A stretch of DNA of 64,000 bases from Methylobacterium sp. J-048 (GTDB lineage: Bacteria; Pseudomonadota; Alphaproteobacteria; Rhizobiales; Beijerinckiaceae): NCBI RefSeq assembly GCF_022829515.1, contig NZ_JAKSYL010000178.1, positions 56,559 through 120,558 on the forward strand, read 5' to 3'. Positions 53,792 through 60,415 of the stretch are shown one piece after another. The notes under the pieces were generated by a model. It was not told where the DNA came from, searched no databases, and saw only the letters and a list, made by a program, of their open reading frames with translations. The translations under genes and the position numbers were made by a program. Within the stretch, counting starts at the first letter, position 1; the number at the start of each line of letters is the position of its first letter.

Positions 53792-54682
53792 ATGAACGCC
53801 CCGGCCGCCCTGTTCGACACCGCCCTCGCCCGCCATCGCCTCGCCCGGGCCGAACGGACCGGCTACGCCGGTTTTCTGCTCGACCGGGTCGTCGAGGATC
53901 TGGATGACCGCCTGGGCGCCGTGCTGCGCAACTTCGGGACGGTGCTCGACCTCGCCACCCCGGGTGCGGGCGCCGCGGGGGCGTTGGCAATCCGATACCC
54001 GGAGGCCCTGCGGCTCCATGTGGCGGCCTCGCCCGCACCCGGCGGAAACCGGATCGTCGGAGATCCGGAAGTCCTGCCTCTGGCACCGGGAAGCCTGGAC
54101 CTCGCCGTCTCGTTGCTGGCGCTCCACGCCGTCAACGACCTGCCCGGGACGCTGATCCAGCTGCGCCGGGCGCTGCGGCCGGACGGGCTGTTCCTCGGCT
54201 GCCTGCTCGGCGGCGCGACCCTGACCGAGCTGCGCCAGAGCTTCGCCCAGGCCGAGAGCGAGATCGAGGGCGGGATCAGTCCGCGGGTGGCGACGTTCGC
54301 GGCGGTGCGCGAGGCTGGCGCCCTGCTGCAGCGGGCGGGCTTCGCCCTGCCGGTGGCCGATACCGACACCCTGACGGTGCGCTACGCCGATCCGTTCGGG
54401 CTGATGCGCGACTTGCGCGCCATGGGCATGACCAACGTGCTCACCGAGCGGCGCCGCACGCCCCTGCGCCGGGCGACCCTGGTGCGCACCGCGGAGGTCT
54501 ATGCCGAGCGCTTCTCCGACCCGGACGGGCGGGTGCGCGCGACCTTCGAGGTGCTGTGGCTGTCGGGCTGGGTGCCGCACGAGAGCCAGCAGAAGCCACT
54601 GCGGCCCGGGACCGCGAAGTCCCGCCTGGCCGATGCCCTCGGAACCGTCGAGCTGAAACCCGAACTTGGGAGAGTGCCATGA
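53792..54682 (+). CDS. SAM-dependent methyltransferase (BioC/NDUFAF5-like)
   Basis: A 296-residue class I methyltransferase. The SAM-binding motif I is at FGTVLDLATPGAGAAGALAI (about 48-67). LAVSLLALHAVNDLPGTL and LRRALRPDGLFLGCLLGG (about 110-145) complete the Rossmann fold, and a C-terminal helical region follows. The weak similarity to NDUFAF5, an arginine hydroxylase/methyltransferase-like assembly factor, is seen in the GGATLTELRQSFAQAESEIE block. It is coupled to the DUF427 gene by a four-base overlap. The substrate is unknown. Confidence 0.85.
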   Translation: MNAPAALFDTALARHRLARAERTGYAGFLLDRVVEDLDDRLGAVLRNFGTVLDLATPGAGAAGALAIRYPEALRLHVAASPAPGGNRIVGDPEVLPLAPGSLDLAVSLLALHAVNDLPGTLIQLRRALRPDGLFLGCLLGGATLTELRQSFAQAESEIEGGISPRVATFAAVREAGALLQRAGFALPVADTDTLTVRYADPFGLMRDLRAMGMTNVLTERRRTPLRRATLVRTAEVYAERFSDPDGRVRATFEVLWLSGWVPHESQQKPLRPGTAKSRLADALGTVELKPELGRVP

Positions 54683-55047
54683 AACAGCCGGGACCGGATC
54701 ACCCGATCACCCTCACGCCGGAGCCGCGCCGGATCCGCGTGCTGGTCGCTGGCGTGGCGGTGGCGGACACGCGCAACGCCGTGCGCCTGCAGGAGGCGAG
54801 CTACCCGGCGGTGTTCTATATCCCCCGGGCCGACATCCGAGCCGACCATTTCGGTCCCTCGGCGCGGACCAGTCACTGCCCGTACAAGGGCGATGCCCGC
54901 TACTTCGATCTCGTGATCGACGGCACGCGGCGACCCGATGCCGTGTGGAGCTACGAGGCACCCTATCCGGCGGTGGCGAAGATCCAGGGGCACGTCGCGT
55001 TCTATCCCGACCGCGTCGATGCCATCGAGGTGCTGGACGGGTCATAA
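54679..55047 (+). CDS. DUF427 family protein
   Basis: A 122-residue beta-rich protein. The family signature is clear: VAVADTRNAVRLQEASYPAV, YIPRADIRADHF, TSHCPYKGDARYFDLVIDG and AVWSYEAPYPAVAKIQGHVA. The function of DUF427 proteins is unknown. The ATG overlaps the stop of the methyltransferase gene, so they are likely to act together. Confidence 0.9.
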   Translation: MKQPGPDHPITLTPEPRRIRVLVAGVAVADTRNAVRLQEASYPAVFYIPRADIRADHFGPSARTSHCPYKGDARYFDLVIDGTRRPDAVWSYEAPYPAVAKIQGHVAFYPDRVDAIEVLDGS

Positions 55048-55105
55048 TAGGGCTTGCGTTCCCGGCCGCCGTTCCCGGCCGGCCCGGGCGTATGATCGTC
55101 CACAC

Positions 55106-55197
55106 CGTCATTGCGAGCGCAGCGAAGCAACCCAGCGCAGCGCACGATCTCAGAATGGTGCGTGTCCCTAGGTTGCTTCGCTGCGCTCGCAATGACG
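55106..55197. repeat. Palindromic intergenic repeat, copy 2 (92 bp)
   Basis: A second copy of the 92-base palindromic unit found at 18527-18618, here in opposite orientation. Arms CGTCATTGCGAGCGCAGCGA and the complementary TGCGCTCGCAATGACG pair over more than 20 bases. It lies 58 bases after the DUF427 stop, and may fold as a hairpin between convergent transcription units. Confidence 0.85.
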
Positions 55198-55328
55198 GGA
55201 ATGAACGAGCCAGATCCCTCATCCAACAGGCAAACCGACTTTCAGGCGCGTCTTCATCGCGACGCGTCGGAGAGACGGAAAAGGCAAGGAGCGTTATCTG
55301 GCCGCCCAACGACTTGGCCGAAAACGTC

Positions 55329-56873
55329 TCAGTCTCGCAACAACCCCCAGAACGCGTGCTTGCGGCCGTGATCCCGCCGCAGCGCCTCCCGGTAGACGGG
55401 CGGCGCCGGGTCGATCGCTCCCGCCGCCAGGCGATCCGCGAGGCCGTCCAGCTCCAGCAGGTAGCGGGCGCCGTGGCTGTAGGCGGCGCTGCGGCCGGAT
55501 TCGAGGATGCCATCCAGCAGGCGGCGATACAGGATCGTGGCGGCAAGCGGGTGATTCTGGGCAAAGGCGTCAGCGGCCGGCGCCAGCACCGTATAGTGCT
55601 CGCCCTGCCAGAGCTTTCGCTTCTGTTCGACCAGCCCGGCAGCCCGGGATAGGTCCGGCCAGCCAATCAGGAAGGCGAGCGCCCGGTGCGGATTGGCGTA
55701 GGATTCGGCGTGATCCATCGCCTTGAGAAGCGCCTCCTCGTCCTCGAAATCCGGCAGCTTGGCGAGGTAGGCACGCAGCATCGGGGCATCGAGATCGCGC
55801 TCGAACAGCGTCCAGCGCAGGGCCTGCGCCGCGTCGCCCCGGCCCAGCGCGTCGAGGATCTCGATCTCCAGGGCCTGCCGCTCGCGCTCGGGTCCGCGCG
55901 GGTCGAAGCCGGCGATCAGATCGGCCCGCGTGACGATGCGCAGGCCCGGCTCCTGCGCGCGTCGGATCCAGTCCAGGGCCTCCCCGGCCCGGTCGGCGGC
56001 GAGCAGCCTCTGAGCGACCGACAGGCGGTCCTCCCGGCCCGGGGCGATCGCGTTCTCCAAGGCGATGTACGCGTCGGCGTCGTTGCGCGTGTCGGCGATT
56101 GTCTGGCGCAGGCGCAGGATCTGGCCTCTTGCGGCATTGCGGCGATAGGCGGCCTCGGTCCGGGGCCCGCTGGCCTTCGCCATGCCGGATGCCGCCTGCG
56201 CGAGGGCGGCGTCGATCTCCGTCAGCGCGTTCGCATCGAGGCTCGGGACCATCTCCGCCAGCAGCGTGCCGAGGGGGCCGAACGGGTCGGCCGTGAACGG
56301 GCCGACGAGGCTGGTCGCGATCCGTCCGGCCTCGGCAGGCGTCAGGCCAGCAGCGATCGCCACGAAGGCGTCGGTGGCGCGCTCGTAGACGCCCTGCACC
56401 GCGCCGGTGCTGTCGTCGACCCGGTTCAGCACCGCGTCGGCGCCGTCGAGGAACCGGCGGAGCCGTTCGAGGGCCGCGCCGGCATCCAGCGGGCGCAGCT
56501 CGTTGAGGATGACCGTCACGGTGGCGTCGAGATCGGCCGCGAAGGCCCGGCGCTTCTGCCAGTCGATATAGCTCTGGGCGGATTCGAGCGCGGCCAGCCG
56601 CCGGTCGATCATCGCCGCCACCGCGTCCGGCCCCTGCAGGGCGGCGAGCGCGGCGGTGACCAGCTTCTTGAAGGTGGGGTTGCGCGCGGTCTCGCCGAGG
56701 ATCAGCCCGATGAGCCGATCGGGTCCCAAATCCGCAAGTGTCTCGGGTGACGGGGTCGTGCGGCGCGCGCCCTTGGGACGCGCCGGTTTGGCGATCGCGT
56801 CCGGCTTCGGGCGGGCTTTGGTGCCAGCCCGAGGCTTGCTACCCGCCTGGGTCAGGGCCTTCGCACGCGCCAC
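55329..56873 (-). CDS. DUF6880 family protein
   Basis: A 514-residue soluble helical protein. After a basic Pro/Ala/Lys-rich N-terminus (about 1-40), the sequence consists of repeated helix pairs without a catalytic motif. Recognisable blocks include LADLGPDRLIGLILGETARN, ADRAGEALDWIRRAQEPGLR, and the family-like C-terminal part EHYTVLAPAADAF and LLDGILESGRSAAYSHGARY. The latter resembles SWIM-associated DUF6880 proteins. The function is unknown. It is convergent with the DUF427 operon and separated by the palindromic repeat. Confidence 0.8.
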   Translation of the reverse strand: MARAKALTQAGSKPRAGTKARPKPDAIAKPARPKGARRTTPSPETLADLGPDRLIGLILGETARNPTFKKLVTAALAALQGPDAVAAMIDRRLAALESAQSYIDWQKRRAFAADLDATVTVILNELRPLDAGAALERLRRFLDGADAVLNRVDDSTGAVQGVYERATDAFVAIAAGLTPAEAGRIATSLVGPFTADPFGPLGTLLAEMVPSLDANALTEIDAALAQAASGMAKASGPRTEAAYRRNAARGQILRLRQTIADTRNDADAYIALENAIAPGREDRLSVAQRLLAADRAGEALDWIRRAQEPGLRIVTRADLIAGFDPRGPERERQALEIEILDALGRGDAAQALRWTLFERDLDAPMLRAYLAKLPDFEDEEALLKAMDHAESYANPHRALAFLIGWPDLSRAAGLVEQKRKLWQGEHYTVLAPAADAFAQNHPLAATILYRRLLDGILESGRSAAYSHGARYLLELDGLADRLAAGAIDPAPPVYREALRRDHGRKHAFWGLLRD

Positions 56874-56902
56874 AATACGCCCCGTCGATACGCCCGGTCG
56901 GG

Positions 56903-57142
56903 CTACTCCTCGACCTTGGCGCGGGGGCGATCGTTACCCTGCGCGGTCTCGTCGTGCCAGCTTCCGGCCTTGTCCTGGTAGCGGATTCCCTCGGTGGAGC
57001 CGGGGACCTGCTGCTCGGCGGCTGCGGCCTGGGCCGCCTGCAACGCGTCTTCGCGGCTCGGGAAGGTCTCGGAGAAGACGTCGCCGACCTTGTAGGCGAA
57101 GCCGCCATCGTGCTCGACGATGCGATAGGTAACTTCGGACAT
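56903..57142 (-). CDS. Small DUF2188-like protein
   Basis: A 79-residue protein. The first 50 residues match the DUF2188 style pattern (TYRIVEHDGGFAYKVGDVFS and the segment ETFPSREDALQAAQAAAAEQ, followed by a C-terminal IRYQDKAGSWHDE). This fold consists of three strands with a helix. It is soluble and of unknown function. The start was chosen at MSEVTYRIVEHDGG because upstream in-frame sequence overlaps the next gene in antisense. Confidence 0.8.
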   Translation of the reverse strand: MSEVTYRIVEHDGGFAYKVGDVFSETFPSREDALQAAQAAAAEQQVPGSTEGIRYQDKAGSWHDETAQGNDRPRAKVEE

Positions 57143-57266
57143 CTCGACTCCTGGACGCGTTCGGAACGGTTGCAGATTGGTTGAACGCGAACCCGTCGCC
57201 CGCCGCACGGTTCCAACCCGGCCTCCGATCCGCCGGAAAGTCGGGCTAGCCGTGCCGGATCCCGGC

Positions 57267-57524
57267 ATGCAGACGACAATGATGCTTCGAACGATCCTGG
57301 CCTTCGCCCTTCTCCTGGCCGCGCAGCAAGCCCGTGCCGAGGAGGGGTTCTTCGACTCGCTCTTCGGCGGCTCGTCGCGGTCCGCGCCGCCCAACCCGTT
57401 CGCGTCGAACTACCCGTCGGCCCCACCGACCGCCGACGACGTCCGCGCGGAGCGGCAGCGCCGCCCGGTCCGCGGCGAGCGCAGCCGGGGCCCGGTGCCG
57501 CCGGGCCGGATCCCGGAGGAGTGA
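57267..57524 (+). CDS. Small secreted protein of unknown function
   Basis: An 85-residue protein with a signal peptide (MLRTILAFALLLAAQQARA, cleavage near ARA-E). The mature part is short, Pro/Arg/Ser-rich and probably unfolded, beginning EEGFFDSLFGGSSRSAPPNP. The true start may be any of three nearby ATG codons (57267, 57279, 57282). I do not recognise the family. It is the last gene before the tRNA-Leu fragment and so the last chromosomal gene in the window. Confidence 0.6.
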   Translation: MQTTMMLRTILAFALLLAAQQARAEEGFFDSLFGGSSRSAPPNPFASNYPSAPPTADDVRAERQRRPVRGERSRGPVPPGRIPEE

Positions 57525-57547
57525 CGCGCCCATCGTTCGGGTCTTCA

Positions 57548-57602
<55 letters not shown>

Positions 57603-57746
57603 AACTGCGCAGCGGCCTAACCGGGCCTAACAGTTCTCACGATTTTCGGCCCGCAACTCGTTCCAACGCTTGGCCTTTTCGCCAAAGACGCATAACACCG
57701 ACAAACATTGCAAAACGGCCCTTAACAGGCCAAGCTGCATCCCCCG
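57603..57746. promoter_or_regulatory. Integrase-end region with short repeats
   Basis: Between the att fragment and the integrase lie GGCCTAAC direct repeats (57614-57621 and 57624-57631) inside a 7-base inverted repeat AGAACTG/CAGTTCT (57601-57607, 57631-57637). Such repeats near the attachment core could be arm-type integrase or excisionase binding sites. The integrase promoter must also lie here. This is inferred from layout. Confidence 0.45.
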
Positions 57747-59018
57747 GTGTTACCCCGAAAGGCGCGTCTTGTGGCAGCAAAGGTGCTGACCGTGCAAAGC
57801 GTCGAACGCCATAAGCCACGCCCCGCGCAGCGTCTGGAGATCCCGGACGCGGCCCTGCCGGGGTTCTATCTGATCGTCCAAACCTCGGGCTTCAAATCCT
57901 GGGCGGTGCGCTACCGGATCGCCGGGAAGCCCCGGAAGTACACGATCGGCCCCTACCCTCTCTTCGACCTCGTCACGGCCCGCGCCCGGGCCCGGGAGGC
58001 GCTGCAGATGGTAGCGCTCGGCCAGGATCCGGTCCTGGTGAAGCGCGCCACTGCCGAAGCCGCGAAAATGGCTGCGGAAGACCGGGTCGAGCGGGTCGTG
58101 ACGCTGTACGTCGACCGGCACCTGAAGCCGAACGGCAAGGCCGGCTATGCCGAGACCCAGGAGGCGCTGCTCCGCAACCACGTCGTGCCGCGCTGGGGCC
58201 AGCGCCGGATCGGCGACGTGACCAAGCGCGAGGTGGTAGCCCTCATCGATGGGCTGACCGATGCCGGCATGACCACCGGCGCCAACCGCGTGTTCGCGGC
58301 GACCCGGGCGCTGTTCAACTTCGCCCTGCGGCGCGAGATCATTGCCACCACGCCGTTCCTCGGGCTCAAGCCGCCGCTGGCTGAGACAAGCCGCGATCGC
58401 GTGCTGACCGACATCGAGGTGCGCCTGGTCTGGCGGGCGGCTGAAGCGGTCGGCTTCCCGTTCGGGCCAGCCGCGCAACTGCTTCTGCTCACGGCTCAGC
58501 GCCGAGACGAGGTCATTCGCATGGTCCGCGCCGAGGTCGATGGCGATCTGTGGACCCTGCCGGCCGATCGCACGAAGAACTCGCTGGAGCACCTCGTACC
58601 GCTGGCGCCCCCTGCCCTCTCGATCCTCGATGCCGTGCCGCGGATCGCCGGCACGGCCGGGTACGTGTTCACCCGGTCCGGCGACGCGCCGATGTCGGAC
58701 TACACGTCGACCAAGGCGCGGCTGGACAAGGCCATGCTGGCGATCGCTCGCAAGGATGCTGAGACGGCCGGCCGTGATCCTGGTGCTGTTGAGCTGAAGC
58801 CCTGGCGGCTCCACGACCTTCGGCGCACGGCTTCCACCGGCATGGCCCGGCTCGGGATCCCGCTGCACGTGACCGAGGCGGTTCTGAACCATCGCTCCGG
58901 GACGCTCGGCGGTTTGGCCGGCATCTACAATCGGTACCAGTACCTCGACGAGAAGCGGGTGGCTCTGGAGGCGTGGGCAGCGCAGGTCGAGGCGATTGTC
59001 GGCACAAGGTATGTCTGA
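57747..59018 (+). CDS. int: Tyrosine-type site-specific integrase
   Basis: A 423-residue tyrosine recombinase of the P4/prophage island type. The N-terminal arm-binding domain (DUF4102-like; SWAVRYRIAGKPRKYTIGPY, about 51-70) is followed by the SAM-like core-binding domain (about 105-195) and the catalytic domain. Catalytic residues are seen in TAQRRDEVIRMV (first Arg, about 250), H356-x-x-R359 in WRLHDLRRTA, NHRSG (about 379-383) and the tyrosine in YNRYQY (about 391-396). It would catalyse integration at the adjacent tRNA-Leu anticodon loop. The start is a GTG; a second GTG 24 bases downstream is possible. Confidence 0.93.
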   Translation: MLPRKARLVAAKVLTVQSVERHKPRPAQRLEIPDAALPGFYLIVQTSGFKSWAVRYRIAGKPRKYTIGPYPLFDLVTARARAREALQMVALGQDPVLVKRATAEAAKMAAEDRVERVVTLYVDRHLKPNGKAGYAETQEALLRNHVVPRWGQRRIGDVTKREVVALIDGLTDAGMTTGANRVFAATRALFNFALRREIIATTPFLGLKPPLAETSRDRVLTDIEVRLVWRAAEAVGFPFGPAAQLLLLTAQRRDEVIRMVRAEVDGDLWTLPADRTKNSLEHLVPLAPPALSILDAVPRIAGTAGYVFTRSGDAPMSDYTSTKARLDKAMLAIARKDAETAGRDPGAVELKPWRLHDLRRTASTGMARLGIPLHVTEAVLNHRSGTLGGLAGIYNRYQYLDEKRVALEAWAAQVEAIVGTRYV

Positions 59019-59619
59019 ACTCTGGGTGCCATTCCACGTGGCTCTATCAATGGTCACGGAGAGCATCGGCTCCCAAGTGCTGGCGTGGGACGAGCTTCCT
59101 CGGCTGTTGCAAGACGGACATGTGCGCGCAATCGCGGAGTGCACTGATATCCACGAGGTAACCGGGGAGCGCATGCGGACCTATGACGTTCCGTTGCCTA
59201 AAGAATGGTGGTCTCAGCAGAAGAGGTTTCACCGCTCGGCGTTCGACTCGCGGCTGTATCTGATGGTTGAAAGAGAGGAGCGTTATCAGGACAAAGGAAT
59301 ATGGTTCTATAAAGCGCAGGTTTATGACACCGTCAGATTGTTTGTTCCTGACTTAGAGCGACATGCTCCGGCTCGGCAGGCGAGTAAATTGTCAACTGTT
59401 GAACCATTTGTGCGCCCGGAACCTCTGGGATTGCCCGCAGAGACGCGAAAGCGCGGCCCTAAGCCTAGCAAAACATTGGCCGTTATAGAGGCTATGAAGA
59501 GCTTTCCTCGCGCCGAGCTTGCGGAGATGAGTGAAAAAAATATGGCGCATGTCTTCAAGGCCTCACGCGATACGTGCCGCCGAGCTCGCGAACAGGTTTT
59601 GTCGGAGTTCTTGAACTGA
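59011..59619 (+). CDS. Element-borne protein of unknown function
   Basis: A 202-residue protein starting MSELWVPFHVALSMVTESIG. Its ATG lies inside the last codons of the integrase (8-base overlap), so it is coupled. The C-terminal 60 residues are basic and contain RKRGPKPSKTLAVIEAMKS and a helical SRDTCRRAREQVLSEFL tail that resembles an HTH/DNA-binding end. Many phage and island genomes have such a gene behind the integrase. Its codons are less G+C-rich than the integrase. I do not recognise a named family. Confidence 0.7.
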   Translation: MSELWVPFHVALSMVTESIGSQVLAWDELPRLLQDGHVRAIAECTDIHEVTGERMRTYDVPLPKEWWSQQKRFHRSAFDSRLYLMVEREERYQDKGIWFYKAQVYDTVRLFVPDLERHAPARQASKLSTVEPFVRPEPLGLPAETRKRGPKPSKTLAVIEAMKSFPRAELAEMSEKNMAHVFKASRDTCRRAREQVLSEFLN

Positions 59620-59704
59620 AACTCCGACAAACTTCGACAATCGACAAATAGCGACACACCCCAGTTCTGACCATCCTGAGCGTGTTCCAACAAGGAGCCA
59701 CGCA

Positions 59705-59917
59705 ATGAGCCCACTTGTCCCCAAATCCGGCGAAGACCTGCTGCCGGCCACACCGGTCCGTGCCCGCTATGGCGTGTCGGACATGACGATCTTCCGCTGG
59801 CTGGCCGACCCGAAGCTCGGGTTCCCGCAGCCGATCCGCATCAACGGGCGCCGCTACTGGCGGCTGGCCGATCTGCAGGCCTTCGAGGCCCGGCTGGCTG
59901 AGAAGGAGGCCGCATAG
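59705..59917 (+). CDS. AlpA-like helix-turn-helix regulator (possible excisionase)
   Basis: A 70-residue protein with a winged HTH of the AlpA/MerR-like excisionase type: LPATPVRARYGVSDMTIFRW then PQPIRINGRRYWRLADLQAF. AlpA-like proteins switch on integrase expression and act as recombination directionality factors. Position, three genes after the att site, and size fit this role. The DNA-binding target is inferred to be in the integrase region. Confidence 0.85.
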   Translation: MSPLVPKSGEDLLPATPVRARYGVSDMTIFRWLADPKLGFPQPIRINGRRYWRLADLQAFEARLAEKEAA

Positions 59918-59918
59918 G

Positions 59919-60125
59919 TTGACCCACAACGTCAGAACCCCCGGCGCTGGTACGCCGAGGGCTCTGGGAAATGTCTGCTTGGCGGCTGACGATCTCAGAG
60001 ATACCGCACCCCATACCGACCTTCAAGCGCGTCGGGTCACCGCGCGCCTGAAATGCAGCCCGGCCGTCGCCGCAGTCATCGCGGCTCACGCCTTCGGTCT
60101 GCCAGAGAACTGGAGGCGCGCATGA
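59919..60125 (+). CDS. Small element-borne protein of unknown function
   Basis: A 68-residue frame with a TTG start one base after the AlpA stop. It reads MTHNVRTPGAGTPRALGNVC and ends KCSPAVAAVIAAHAFGLPEN plus four residues. The end overlaps the start of the next gene by four bases (ATGA). Tight packing argues that it is expressed, although the rare start codon and lack of motifs keep confidence moderate. Confidence 0.5.
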   Translation: MTHNVRTPGAGTPRALGNVCLAADDLRDTAPHTDLQARRVTARLKCSPAVAAVIAAHAFGLPENWRRA

Positions 60126-60415
60126 GCGCCCCCACCCTCAACCCCAACGACTACGCATATGGCGACCCGGACAAGTATCGGGCCCACATCGCCGAACTGA
60201 TGGCCCTCGTCAGCTTGCGCGCCAACATGGCCGGCGACTATGCGGCCATGCGCGACGATGCCGGCCTTCGGTACTCGATGAAGTGCGCGGCGGCCGAGTT
60301 CCGTGCCGCCCTCAACTTGCTCGGTGATCTGACCGAGCAGTTGGATCGCGAGCGCCAGCGTCGGCAGCCCTCGCCCGCCTCCCATCCCCATTCGAATCAG
60401 GAGGCGCGCGTATGA
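60122..60415 (+). CDS. Small element-borne protein of unknown function
   Basis: A 97-residue soluble protein starting MSAPTLNPNDYAYGDPDKYR. The middle is helical with a regular Ala/Leu pattern (ALVSLRANMAGDYAAMRDDA) and a His/Pro-rich tail. Its ATG overlaps the previous stop and its stop overlaps the next ATG by four bases each. No motif is recognised. Confidence 0.6.
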   Translation: MSAPTLNPNDYAYGDPDKYRAHIAELMALVSLRANMAGDYAAMRDDAGLRYSMKCAAAEFRAALNLLGDLTEQLDRERQRRQPSPASHPHSNQEARV